Assembly: GCA_932521025.1 (NCBI GenBank)
Contig: OW051473.1
Location: 4,588,001-4,652,000, forward strand
Source of the DNA: Oscheius onirici
Lineage: Eukaryota; Nematoda; Chromadorea; Rhabditida; Rhabditidae
Reading direction: 5' to 3'
DNA length: 64,000 nucleotides
Shown here piece after piece: positions 9,428 through 22,710 of this stretch. Both the position numbers and the translations under genes were made by a program. The first letter of the stretch is position 1, and each line of letters starts with the position of its first letter. Below the pieces are notes generated by a model. The model had not been told where the DNA came from, ran no database searches, and saw only the letters and a list, made by a program, of their open reading frames with translations.

Positions 9428-12400
9428 TCACTTCATATGTAGATTTTGGAAGCCTTGCTTCAAAGCCTGAACACCTTTAATTGGCTGGTAGTCGTTGCCG
9501 TTGGAGTCATTGGTGAACCTGAACTGGAACTTGTACATTTTATCAAAGAGGCCAACTAGCCTTTTACCGGTGTGCAATTTGTCCACTGACTTCTCCATCT
9601 CGCGGTCGATCTGAGACATGATGATTCGTTTTTGATCGTTGGTAAGTGAGCAAGCTTCTACCTACAAAGCGAGACTTGACAACAGAGGGTAAGTGCTATA
9701 CCATTTTGCGAGCCTGAAGCAATCGGTCTGTATGCACACGGTGCTGGTCACAACAGTCCTGAACATGCTTAACTAGCTCTGAAATCCGATTCTGTGAAAA
9801 GGTGCATGAAACGCTTACGTTGACAATCAGAGTTATCATCCAAAAGACTGTTCCACTCGGATGCATTGACAGAAGAACGAGGAGAGTCGTCACTGCCAAG
9901 ATCAGGGCCAGGAACGTCTTCGCTAAAAAGGAACAAAATACAGTAAAAAACTTTCTTACGTCGCCAGCTTTTGAGTCAGATAGTTACTCCTTCGAGTCGG
10001 AGTCATCCTCGGAGTGACCTGTTCATACATTCTCCTGGACGATAAACCGCGAGGCTCAACAGAGGAAGTGGATCGCAGAGCGCTGTTGATCAGCCGACGG
10101 TTCAAACTCTGATTGAGCAAGCTAGCATCACTGGTATTGCTGTCACTCTCCTCAGATGTTTGGGGACGTCCACTTCTGTTCCTTGGATGGTATCTTTCGA
10201 CCTTTAAAAAATATATATTGTAAATTTCGTAGGACTACCTTTTTTTGAACGGCACCGCGGCGTCGAGTTTTGTCGGCAGAGAGTGTGATTCCAGCTTCAT
10301 CGTATAGCGAGGCCTGTGTCAAATCGGGATTGCTAGCTTTTCGCAATGCAGATAATGTATTTTGAAGACGGTTTGAAGGTACAGAATCCTCCGAATGGTG
10401 GTCACCCGACTGACTCACGTTACCCATACTGCGAGCCATCATTCGAGATTGTAGCAAAGAGCTGAAGACTTTTTCAAAGCATTATTTGACAACCGTACCT
10501 TGGAATTCTATCAGCATCGAACGTACCAGCCGTTTCTAACTGAGAACCGCGAAGATTGCTGATAGAACGAGCACGACTGCCCAAAAAACTTTCATCAACA
10601 GTCAGATTTTCCGTAGATTTCCGCAAGTTTTCAGTGGATTGATGCATTCTAAACAAATATATGTTATCTTGCCGTCTCTGTCGGTGTGTGTCCAATTGTG
10701 GACGCTAAAGGGTTACCAGGCGTACCTACACTTATGTTTTGGAAATTTCCAAAAATCGTATTCAATAGGGTTTCACTAGGGTTCTCGATCTTGCTGAGTC
10801 TGATCTTTTATGCGCTGCAGGATACGTATAAAATGTATAAAAAGGTATAAAATGCCTCACTGTTTACGAAGAGCAGCCATCTTGTTGAGAGCATCGGTAC
10901 TCTTCCTCATTTCGTGATCTCGAAGATTGGAACGTGATGAGGCGGGAGCAAGACGCGATGAAACGGCGCTATATGACATGTCCGAATCCTGATTCATACT
11001 TATTAAAACAAATCAGAGCTTGTTTACCCGTCTGCCGGACAGTTCTCTGCTGGCCAACTGACTAAGAGCCATATGGTTCGGGCTTTGACTTCTGCTCCTC
11101 AAATGCAGAGGAGACTGTTGGTAGTCATCAGCTAAAACGTATTGTTTACTGTTGTCTGTACAGTCATCGTGAACTGCCTGCCACCTGACTAGCTACTTCA
11201 CACGCAACAGATTTTGGTTAAAGTTAGGATTCGAACAAAACAGTTAAGAGTGTCGTGCAGGTGGAATGAAATGGATAAAAGTGGAAGGTTAGAGGCATAT
11301 CAGGGGTAAACTTAGGGCTTAGCAAGGCACCTCTGCTTCGAGGAGTAGAGGAGGACGAGTCCTTTGTCTTCGTTTGAGGAGGTTGAGGAGTAGACAATTT
11401 GGAGCGGAACTTTTCCGATTCTGAATGCGATTAGTGGGTCAGTATTGGGGCATACTGTTATTCTCCTCGTTATTTAACTAAAAGGTTTGTAACTTATTCA
11501 ATTAAAAAAATTAACCAGATTAAAAGTACTCACGTCGTCTGGTAATTGCACTAGCCGCAGCTCCCGAAGGTGTTTGAGAAGTAATCAGTCTTCTAGGAGC
11601 GAGTGCGTGAGCTGACCAGACTGCTTTTGGCTGAATCATAAACGTAAATGTAAACAATAATTGGTTTACCCCTTCACCGTTCAGATGCCTCTTCGACAGC
11701 GATACCCGATGCTCTGAATCTCTCCTGAAAGCAGTAGCTGGTGGCGTTTTAGACAATGATTGGATTTGAGCCAAAGCAGTTGACGAAGGATGATCCATTG
11801 TTCTTCTCTGAACACCTTCCGTCAGTCCTCTTTGGTATTGTTGAAGAGGACGACGCATTGGCATTGACATCGGATCCACAGTGACTGCAAAATTGTTGGT
11901 CAAACGAGATGAAAGATTGGAACGCCACTGAGGACATTCAATAAACATAGGCCAGATGACTCAAAAATCAATTAAACTGACCATATTGGGGCGCCTGCTG
12001 TGGTGAAGTCCACGAATGTACAAAAGCGGCAGATGGCTGTCTCCATTCTAAAAACTGAATCATAGTTTCGAGACGTTGAGAAACCCATGCGCTGCACCTG
12101 CATTCCTGTCGCGTCGCAAAATAAGATGCCAGGTGGGCTAGAGAAACCGTTAATGACCGGTAAGGTGCGGCTGGCATCTGCCGTCATTCAAACCTAGTGA
12201 CCCTCGACTCACCATCCTGAGGAGGCGACGGCTGCGGAGGACCCCAACCTCCTCTTTGTCGACGATTCGGCCTTTCGGAATCTAGGCTGGGTGGTAGAAG
12301 TTGAACCCCTCCCTAAATTATTTAAAATTTGTTCCGGAAATTTAGTTTCACTTACATCTCTGATGTTGAGCATGGACTTCGATGAGGCTGGGATGTTTTG

Positions 12401-15400
12401 CCCTAGCCTATCTCTGCGAGAGATAAAGTCGGACTGCGACTCGTCAACTTCTTCACCCGAAGGGAGGTCTGAATCACAAACGTAAGACAATGGAAGCTTT
12501 GACAAAAAGCAAACGCTCTCGTGTAATGACAACCGAAAGTACTACTTTTATTCGAGATACTCACCAGTGTGATCCTGATCGCGTGTACCGAGAAGATTGC
12601 TGGTCGAGCGGCGGGTCACCTGGGCTGGAAGGACGGTGAATGCGCTCCTCCTGGAAATATGATGTTATAAGGTAGGATTGGAAAACGGAAAAGTTTTGTC
12701 TCAATGGTATCGACAAGGCTACACGGAAGCGGTCAATGGGACGGAAAGAATTGCGGGATAATGCCAAACGGAACAGCTAACGCTGTCTAACAAAAGCTGA
12801 ATGGATATGTAACTAAATAAGAAAGTCATTTTCTGTGTAAGATATTGAAAAAAACCGAATACACACAGCTTTTTTATAGCATCCGATTCACGTTAGATAG
12901 AAACCGGGTGATATTTTTAGCTGAAAACGACTATCACAGTGGCCTGCACGGGCGGGAGATTTTGAGATTAAAAAACAGCGCCTCTGACAGGGGCGGCTGC
13001 TCACGTAAAAAGTTGAACATCAAGGGAAGCAGTCTGTTAAACAGAATGACCAAGAGAGCAATAGAAATAGCTGCCTCGAAGCAAAATTTCAAACCATGGC
13101 AATAGTTTCACTTCTGTACAAATGTGGTTAAAAAAGCGGCGCGTGGACATTAAAAAAGCGGGAACAAAAACAGTTTCCAGTATGGATACAATACACACCT
13201 GGAATTTTGCTGGCGCGAGCCTCAAAAAGCAGTGGCGACTGCCCGGACCTCAAACAAAGCGCAGGAATAGTGACTGAAAACAGGAGGGCACAGAGAGGAG
13301 CGTAAGAAATGGATACAACGAAATTGTGCACGGGGTCGAAACGGGGCGAGTGAGAGAAATGGCTGTAACAAAATAGCCATCAGCAAGTGTGAAATTTATC
13401 TTCACCAGCTGTTGCAAGTTCTTCCGTGTCAAACATAAAGGGAAAACTTGCGGAGGCAGTCAGTGCTCGTGTGTTGACATAAATGGAATAACAATGGAAA
13501 ACATTTGAAAGAACTATTTTTGCCGCCTAGTAGGGCGACAAATCTTGACAAGACAATGTTTCATCCGGAATAAGGCACGAAAATGACGGCTATCCCTATG
13601 CATTTATTGGCTTCTCGACCCACATTTCGCGCACCTTGCATCAAAACAACACAATCCATGGGATAGTAATAGCCGAGAATAGACAGCGGTTCAAAAGGAC
13701 ACAACATTTGGCTGGAAGGGAGGACCGTAGGAGGGCCGGTTTTTCCGAGTTTCTCAATCGGGTATTCACAACGTAATTGAGACCGATTCGCTCTTTGTGG
13801 CTAAGAGGATCTGACGGATAAAAGTTTTCCCACATTGGCTGCGGCACAGTGGTCAGCTAGCTCATGGGAACGTTAAAATAAGCGCAATTACAATATCTTT
13901 TTTCTGTTTTTTTGTAGATCGGATAAGAAAGATGCAGCAGAAAGATTTCTGAATCAAAGAAGTGAATGACAAAGATGTGGCTGACCGCCGTTGACCTGAA
14001 CGCACAAGACAAACAAGGAGGAAAACACACACGTTGAGCAGCCGACGGGCCAGCTCTTCACGCATCTCCTTAGTAAAGTTTCAAAAAGGCTGATTGAGCA
14101 AAAACAAGGACTCGCTTCATGGCAGTGGGAAAATAGGCACAAGCTGTTCAAACCAAAGCAAAATCCGACAAAATGGCATGTTCCGCTTGAAGCTGTCATG
14201 CATATTGTCTATGCACTAATGGTATGCATGTCTATAAAGCCTGGTTCAAATATGAAGATTCCATACTGCGACAGTCATAAAAGAAGGCGGCAATGTCCTA
14301 ATCGCTCGGACGCATAATTGTTTGTCAGGCGGAATCCGCAAGAGACAAGGTCGTCGCAAAGAATTCACACGCGAGGAGACGGTTTCATCAAGTTCGGGAA
14401 ATGACTTACGATGCCTCGGTTCGCAGTATAATTTCTGGCTGCGTCCTCTCCGACTCGTCACTGTCCCACTCAGTGATCTGAGAATTTGATGTCTAAAATC
14501 AGACGTTGCGTTTTAAATCCGCAATAACATACTGTCGCTTCGTCGAAAAAGCCTTCACTGCCGCTACCCAGTAGAGAATCGGCCGATGGACTTCTGAAAA
14601 CAAATGTTGAAAGTAAATCGACAAAAGTCTGAGAAAACGTTTGCTTTCGAGGGTTGAACGTGTCGGCCCAGATCTCAATCTTGGCAGGATCACGACCGAG
14701 ATTTTAACCGGATAACTTCCGGAAAAGTTGGTCAGGTTATCTGGAATAGACGAACACACCTGTGAAGTTGCTGTTCGAGAGACAGACGATCATCAGCAAC
14801 TGCCTGCTGTAGAGGTTTTGAGAGTTTAAAGCCGAACACACAACTGTACTCGGTCGCGATGAGCAATTTCCTGAAATATAAAAAATAGTAAGAATAGTTT
14901 GTTTGAAGCAAACCTTCCGTCAGCAGAAAACGTTGAAGCTTTGGCACCTACTGCTATTCTGTTTATGGCTCGTCCACTTCTCGTTCTTACTAGGAATGTT
15001 TCTTTCATGTCACTGACAGCAATTAACGTTCCAGTAGAATCAACGCTTACCTGAAATGCAAAAATATAAATAGCTTGGAATACTTACAGCTGTAGCTTTG
15101 ACTGGTCTGTCAAAATCTTTTGAAACATCCGCAAATCCAATCTCTTCTCCTTCGGGTGTAATGTACCTTATCGAGCCATTTTCTGATGAAATCAAAACAG
15201 CCTGAGATGTAGGAGTTATTGAAATTGGTGTCGACTGGAGCGAAATGTGCTTCAGACGGCAGATTTCCATAGTTTCCTAAAGCTATATTTAAGCAACAAA
15301 ACCAAAAATCGTACCTGATCAAGAAACGCAACCCTGTGTACCAAAACGTTGCCATCAACGGCTCCGCTGAATAAGCAAAGATCTGCGTTAACAGTCTAAA

Positions 15401-17852
15401 TTTGTAATACACTAAACCAAAAATTTGAATACCTTGACAAAGACAAGAGTCGTAATTGCACTACTGTGTTCCTCAACTACACCACAATGCGTATAGTTTG
15501 GTGATGTTGGAAGGAAGATGTGGATGAGGCCGTCCCGGCCGGCAGAAGCAAAGAGCTCTGGCAGTCCTAAGAAACTATTAAAAACATAATTAAAAACGTA
15601 CCATGCACAGTCGTTTCCGAGAAACAAGTTGCCAATACATCTCCGTCATGTGCTGTGATTACCTCTTGTCTTCCGAACGATGAATGCGCTTCGAAAATAC
15701 TGAATAGAAATTGAATTTGCACTCGATTCAAGACTTACTGCAAGTTTCCAGATTTGGTTCCGACCACTAACTGATATCCATGTGGTGACAAAGACAAACT
15801 GCTTACTGCAGGGGTTTCTGAACAAAAGAATACAAAAATAGTTTGAAGTTAATACCATTGTTCTCTTCATGAAGAAATAGAACTTTCTTGAGCCATGCCG
15901 AAAGAAGATTGTTCTGTGGGAATGGAGCGTCTCCTGGGTTCACTGGAGCTCTGTGCCAAATTTTCACGGTTCCATCCGTGCCTCCAGTAATAAAAGTGTC
16001 TGGAGGAAGAACCGACTGGGCAGGAGTGCACGCCTTCAATTTTAATTAAAATGGAAAATAATAAGGACCCACCAAGATGGAAGTGATTTCTCCAGAATGA
16101 GATATGTCAGAATGAAGACGTCTCCAGTCGCGACCAGAGGGAGTATGAACATACATTGAGTGGTCAGCGTGAACGGAAACCACGTCGCCTTCGGCTGTGC
16201 ATGACACTGCTACCACGGGAGAGTACCTATTATTGATCTATAAACTCAACACCGTTTTTCGTACGTCGGGTCACTGGCGAGTTTTTGTAGGGCATCAATT
16301 GAAGTCACTTGAGCGGGATCCGTACGGAACGGAATAGGAAAAGGTAGAGTGGACAGAGGAGAGAGATCACTTCGCGAATGCAAAGCGACAGTACCGGAAG
16401 AGCATCCAAGCTGTGAGACAATGCTAAGAAAGTTATGAAACGACATACCAGGACTGCATTTTCTGCCAAAGCAATGCACGTCGGCTTGACGTCATTCCAT
16501 TGGTAAGCGTTAACATATTTTTTGTTGACGAATTCAACCAAAGCACCATCTTCAGTTACAGCCAACACTCGATTCGGCTCCAGAAAAACACATCCGGTAA
16601 ATGTCGACCTTCTCTGATTTGCCAGAATAGCACTTCGTGACTGAATTTTTTGATGTGTAAGTTCTGTTTAGCAGCATACCTGCGCAAAACCTGAAGGAGA
16701 CAGGTTCCAAAACTTTAGATGCTTCGCTCCAGCAGTTATCAGCACAGTGTGATCATCTGACAGAGCAAGAAATTTCACATTTACATCTAATTTCGAAGTT
16801 TCGAGCAACGTTTTTGTCTGGTAGTTCCAGAAACAGATCTGAGCATCTTGTTGGACGCCAACGGACACGAGAAAAGGCGTGTTAGGGATGAATTTCTGAA
16901 AAAATGGATATAAAGCTTGTTCCCCTCTCCTGTCCTTTCCCTTCAAACTTTTGAATAGGGCCAACGTAGAATAGATTGCACGCGGCAGTTGTACACAGCG
17001 CTTTAGTCATCAGACATGAATAGCAGGCTCAGTGACTCACCACTACGGACACGCCGTGAGAATGTTGTGACAGGACTATTGGTTCACTACTAGTCGAAGG
17101 TTGAACGTCGTGAATTCGAATATGGGCAGCTCCTCCCTAAGTTCTCATTACTTTTTTGAACAGATTTGGGAATTACTTCTCCAGTCGCAACATAACGCCC
17201 ACAGGGTGAAAGATTGAGACAGCTCAGAGGAGAATCGGATGCTTCTATCACATGCTCTCTCCTTGTCAGAAACGATCTGACTACGACGCAGGACCTGAAA
17301 CATTTGTGTATTCTTCCAGGAAAGATTAACAATGAATCAATCTTTTGCACTTCCCCAAGGTTTGTCTCCTTTTGCGGTCAGGTCGACTGTTTGCCTGGGT
17401 TCGGTGAGAAGCTGACTGTCACCCTTCAAGCACCGCAGCCGCTATTATACACAGCAAACATACCGAGAAACGACGGCTCTGCCACGCGCCACACCCTTAT
17501 AAGGTATCTAGACCCGCAACATAGCCTTCTTTGTCACAATGTAGCCCTTCTGCTGTTAACGTAATGGCCCGTGGTTAATCGAGCCGGTCGGTCTTCCTCT
17601 TGCTAAAACCAAAACATGGGACTTGGACAATTTAAAAGCTTATCGCAGAGATTATAGTATAATCAATGGGGTCAGAAAACAAACATTCACGTACTGTTTT
17701 TATAGACACATTATGTACTCAGATTGTTTTAATTAGGCGCCGAATACGTCAAGGACTCACCCTGCTAGGTAGGCAAGATTTTGGCTCTGTTGACAGACGT
17801 CAACGGCATTGGGGCCTACAGCCGAGCGACCGAGTGCGAAGTGCAGCTTGAC
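9428..17852 (-). CDS. WDR62/MAPKBP1-type WD40 scaffold protein (5' exon not found)
   Basis: More than 20 exons on the minus strand. The N-terminal half, 17852 down to about 14730, is a long WD40 array matching WDR62/MAPKBP1: NLAYLAGSCVVV, CLNLSPCGRYVATGE, HGVSVV joined to KFIPNTPFLVSVG, AQICFWNYQTKTLL, FLALSDDHTVLITAGAKHLK, ITGGTDGTVKIWHRAPVNPG and ELFASAGRDGLIHIF. The second half (14600-10000) is low-complexity, rich in Ser, Arg, Pro and Gln, and typical of a disordered signalling scaffold. The C-terminus (9900-9428) is helical, with HVQDCCDQHRVHTDRLLQAR and a charged final helix ending QGFQNLHMK, in the place where the family has its dimerisation region. Relatives scaffold JNK signalling and act at spindle poles. 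A 1.6-kb intron (about 12,780-14,410) and a roughly 470-bp one (17295-17760) stand out. No initiator exon was found upstream of 17852. Confidence 0.85.
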
Positions 17853-20800
17853 CTGAAACATTATGATCAGAGACTTTTGCCTCCTCCTGAGGGCACTAAA
17901 GGTAGCCGCCTGTTAGAGAAACCTGTTCGAGCAACAGAAAACACGTCGATTTTATGACAACGACTGATCTGGGTGTGGTTGCCGGAGGCCTATCGGAAAA
18001 TTTTGCATTTCTTCAAGATGTTGTAATCGTCATCAAAGCAAATTGTTCGCAGTATGACGGAAAAAGCAGAAGAAATTGAAAGCGCTGGCAGACGAGGGAA
18101 AGAGCGTTCGTAGGAACGGTAAAAAAATGATTTAAGCAGCTTTCCGTGTGGACGCCTTCCGGCCCGGCATATTTGTGACCACCGGACTGCGGATTACGGC
18201 AACCAGATAGCCAGAGGACAGGTGGTCGCAATACATAAGAAAACACGGGGAGATGATTGACAGATGATGCCGCTAAGACGTATGTCATGATAGTGCGCGA
18301 AATTTATAGAGTAGGAGTCAAATGACATGCAAGGTGGTCGCGACACACCTCTGGGTAATCCCTATTTGCTAGAGGAAAGGAAACTCAATGCCCTTGGCGT
18401 TTCCGAGACAGAAAAATAGAGTTCAGCGACCTTCTCGCGCGCCAGACAAGTAATTGAAATGTGATATACGAGCGCATGGTATCCTGTTTTGTGAATGTGG
18501 TTTACGGCTGGAAACAGATTATCCGGACATCGGGATTGACGAAAAACAGTGACATAAACTAACAGCAGTAGTCATCTTTTTTTAAAAAGGGACAACTGCT
18601 GGTAATCAGAATGTTCCAGCCATATCAGCAGCTTGAACGACACGACGATCGATAAGGAAAATAAGTTGTTTTAAATTATACCATCTCCTACCATGCAAAA
18701 GTTTTAATTTAACCAAGATGTTTAATTAGACAAAGTGCCACTTAAAATCGTATAACCACCTCGCGCGTTGCTAGCTTCAAAGACCTGGATGCTTTGCACG
18801 CGGAGCCGTGCGTATCAGATGACCATTGGTGTACACAACTTTGTCTCTTCTCTCAGTTCAAGATACCATATCAGTGGCTGCTATAATCGATGACAAGCCA
18901 TAAACGGGGCCGGCTTGGTGCAGAGCAAGCCGGCCTTCAAGCGACCGGCTTGCATACAAAACGTTAAAATCCGTGTGAAATGAGAGTGACACGCGATTGC
19001 CTTTTCGAGATAGAAAGTGTCTTAAACTGTGCTTATTCGAAATAGGAGAGTGCCGGATAAGGTTAGAAAGAAGAAGACGTAATAGGATTGTTCGGGCAAG
19101 AAGATAGATTACTCGGGACAATTTCTGACCGAGATAACAAGGACAGTTTTTTGTTCTTCCATGGGAAGGCCGATGTGCGAACAGCCGCAGTTTGCATTTT
19201 AGCAGCACTTGAGTGTTTGTTTTCCTTAGCCACCTGCGGAGGTCCGGAATCGCTTCCAATCTGGGAAAAGTGAGCTGATCAATTAAGAACTTTCGGAAAG
19301 AGGAACTGTTGTGAAAGCGAGAGTTATGGGGTTCTTTGTCCGCTTTCGCAGCCATTTGTCTATGTGAAACTTTATATTGTGGCGCGAATCACATAAACGG
19401 GGAAAAGGCGGCGGTCGTTCATTTCAGAACTTCAGCTTTTTATATGTGATATATAATAAATTCAGCAATTAGAAATTCTAAATGAGAACAAAAAGCGAGA
19501 AAACGAACACTGGTAGGAGACAATCGACATGGCATATCTTCGAGTGCAGCAAACAGCTGAGATAAAATAAAAACGACTGAGAAAAGGCCTGTAGCAACGC
19601 CGGTAGCAACTACGTGTTGTTTGAGAGTGTAACCACGAGAATTAAAGAAAAAGAGGTCAGCTCGCAACATTTTCGCAATGAGTCTGATCTCTACCGCGGT
19701 TTTTCTGCAACCAAATTTAAGATGGTGAGAATAGGTGCGCGAGAAAATAGTTTCCGCCCAAATCGGCTTACTGATACCTGATTGTTCATGGCGATTCGGA
19801 GTTGGCCATCAACAGGAGGAGGTGCGCACGGTCGGCGCACACTGACTGGAATCGCGAGACGGACGGCAGCAGGGGACTAGACAGTGCGAGTGGCGAAGAG
19901 GCGCAGAGGGGCGATCTGGGAAGGGAGCAGCTAAGGTGGAGAGGGAACGGACTTTCCCAGAACGTTTAATTATACAAAAGCGACCAGCTTTAGCCAAAGC
20001 AAAGTGGTTGGAAAAAGTGAACGCCCTTTTTTTAAGAATAAGCGGCCATGTGGAAGTTATGCTTCTATAGCGCTGTTTTGGAATGTGTACTAGTCATAAA
20101 CAGTGGGAGAATACCATATTCCACTCGTTTCAAACGTTCCATTTCAATCTGTTATTGTGAATTGCCAGCTTTATCTACACGATGTGTCGGCCAGATAGCT
20201 GCGCGAATTTATTTCCAACTGTTGACCTTGGTGGTTGTGAACACTCTTGTTGGAGTTTTTCACAAGTTTGGGCGAGAAAATGATTTCGGAGAATGCAGTA
20301 CTTGGGATAGATGGACTGGAGTGAGGATGTCGCGCAATCTCTATGAATATGGTAATAAAGCGACCATCATAAGCGGATCGTATTGATCCTACTATCTCTA
20401 TTAATCCAGAGTAGAGTCAGCGGAAATCCGATGGTTGGCTCTCGATTGTGCTCCATATTATGCGTTCAAGTTAATAAAGGTGAAACATTCAGTTATATTC
20501 TAAGTTTCGGTTTCATCACAACGTTTCAAACTTTCAATCCAAGAAGAAGTGTGACCTGTTTATAATCGTTAACACAAATAATCTGTACCATTTATCCCAA
20601 ATCGATTACAAAATTATTGAAGAACGTCACGGAGGTAGCGTCCTCAGATGTGCTATTCAATCATAGGTGAGAACAGCATTTGGTGTTTTGTTACTGTTAC
20701 CAGTTATGTGTAAATTGGACGGTCTTTCTACCAGTACTGGAAGTTTGTGCAAACATTTGCTGAATGGACATACACGCACTATTAAGCTAATAGTTCCTGA

Positions 20801-21139
20801 AGTCGTAACATACCATTTTTAAAGTATCAAATTTTAAGCCTGAATTTAATCTTTTCGGAGAGACCTTCGCAAGAGTTGTACATTCCCGGTATGATCTTTG
20901 TTCAAAATCTCATGATCTTTGTTAGCGGAAAATTTAGCAAACTAGATTCTCATTACAATCAGAGGCGATAACATGCTCTTGTTAAATAGACTCGTGGGCG
21001 CGATTCAATATTTCGGTTCTTATTAAGCGACTAACAAACCTACCGTATATCAAATTAGTCACGTGTATCACAATCGCAACAGTTTAATTTGCAAGAAACA
21101 TCTGTTCTCTTTTGATTAATCAACGTCTTATTAGTGCTG
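17853..21139. other. no supported gene; probable promoter region
   Basis: About 3.3 kb between the first recognised WD40-gene exon and the chemoreceptor start. Several open frames of 60-165 codons occur on both strands (for example 18858-19355 minus and 20048-20386 plus), but none shows family motifs or consistent splice structure. The missing first exon of the WD40 gene may lie here. The frame at 20048 begins with a signal-like stretch, but its sequence is not convincing. Confidence 0.5.
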
Positions 21140-22693
21140 ATGCTCGTTTCAACGTCTACAATTTCTACCTCTGCTGTGCCAACACTTTATTTGAGCCACG
21201 AATTTATATTCTACTTTGAAGGATCGTTCTTTATTTACTTCTGTATTACAGTTCCATTATACATTTTTCTTATCTGCATTTTGGTTCGTGCCCAGTTAAT
21301 CAAAACTCCGGATTTGTCTACCCCTTTCTTTCAAATATGTATCGCTTCGAGTATTATCGACTTAGGTAAAAAATATCTTCATAAGACAACAGAGTATCTA
21401 TATAACATTTGAAATTATAACTTCGTTTGACCCTTTTTTAGCAAGAACTTTGAGCAGCCAAGTCGAAGTTATCGCTTGTTTCTAAAGTGGAAAAGTTAGC
21501 GTGTTAAAGCAAACCTGGTACTTGTTTCTAGATGCTGTATTTGTCTTTGGCCAACAAATTCATAAAATGCAGACGCATACTAAAAAAAACTTCGTCTTTT
21601 GACCCTCGAGAACTGTGGTTCTTCTAAACTGTTTGCGCTAAACGTGTTGTTACAAAAGCATAATGAGAACAGATGGCATAATAATTGACTTTGCAGTGAC
21701 GCTGCTGAACAACTACTTTGGAGCAGTGTTTCCAAAATGGGGTCTGTGGCCTTCTTTGTACTACGGAATGGGACAGCCGTTTGTGAAAACGTACTTTTAC
21801 ATAGCCTGGGCTACAGGCATATGTCAAGCCATATCTGTTTCTATCATGGCTACAAACCGACTATACGCGATGGTGCATCCAGAAAGCTATGCAAAAGTAA
21901 TAATTTGCTATGCCTCCTTCTCAAAATTGATAGTTCTGGCAAGGTTGGAGACTGAAGTTAGCAATAGCAACTCAATTCGTCATCGGAATGACTTTGTCTT
22001 TGGCAAATTTTTTCACAGACACCGAAATGGCGGTCACAGACAACGGTACAGGACTCATCCCGAGGATATCAAAGTGACACCTATTCCAACCTTTTAAAGA
22101 CTTTTTTTTTTAGCAAAGATGTCTCCAAATTATATTTCACCATAGGCGGCTTTTTCCTTGGAATCAACTCGTTGTATCTTATTATCGCATACGCCTACTT
22201 GTTGAAAGTGGTTCGAAGTCGCTTGCGACATCAAATATCGGTAGAAGGTAGTGAAAACAAAAAAGAGTCGCTTCCAGGTGAGCAGTTTAGCAAGAGCTGA
22301 CAGAACACGAGCGGAAGCAAAACGCCGAGAGCAACGTTTGTTCCTCATGTCGACTTGTGTTGGTTAGTATAATCTTTTTTTGCTTAAATATTTATTTTTA
22401 GTTGCGGTGCAACTATCTATCTTGTGTTTTTTCACCACTTTTATCTTCCCAATTGTGAAGATAACGACAGAACAGTTTTACATGTTCTACAGCGCACTGA
22501 GGTAAAGTTGTGTCATATTAAAATCGAAAGTTTAAGCGATTTCTACTCGGGTGTGAACCCATATCTTCTACTGGCATTCAGTGACGCTTTACGGACGCAT
22601 ATCAAAAATTTATTTTTCTGCAAAAAACCGGATACTATTGTGCACAGCGTTATTTCCACGAGAAACACCAGATCACATGTTGTTCCGGAATGA
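21140..22693 (+). CDS. SRV-like serpentine chemoreceptor
   Basis: Seven exons give about 340 residues with seven hydrophobic segments. Segment 1 is FFIYFCITVPLYIFLICILV, then TPFFQICIASSIIDL, followed by AWATGICQAISVSIMATNRL directly before YAMVHPESYAK, the usual position of the intracellular loop after helix 3 in nematode SRV/SRU-type receptors. Helix 5 is GGFFLGINSLYLIIAYAYLL with basic residues after it, and helix 6 is VQLSILCFFTTFIFPIV. Helix 7 has SGVNPYLLLAFSDALRTHIK, an NPxxY-like ending. The start was chosen at the ATG preceding a short Ser/Thr-rich N-terminus. The intron after exon 1 is longer (about 250 bp). AATAAA at 22702 follows the stop closely. Known relatives are neuronal G-protein-coupled chemosensory receptors; the ligand cannot be inferred. 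Confidence 0.75.
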
Positions 22694-22701
22694 CATCGAG
22701 T

Positions 22702-22707
22702 AATAAA
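22702..22707 (+). terminator. polyadenylation signal of the chemoreceptor gene
   Basis: AATAAA begins 8 bp after the stop codon and 9 bp before the stop of the convergent UPF0462-like gene at 22711, so the transcripts must overlap tail to tail. Confidence 0.5.
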
Positions 22708-22710
22708 GAT

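Noticed and set aside
18858-19355. 165-codon minus-strand open frame
   Set aside because: Length alone; composition and lack of motifs fit chance.
20048-20386. 112-codon frame with a signal-like start
   Set aside because: Continues without recognisable domains or convincing splice sites; could not be supported as a gene.
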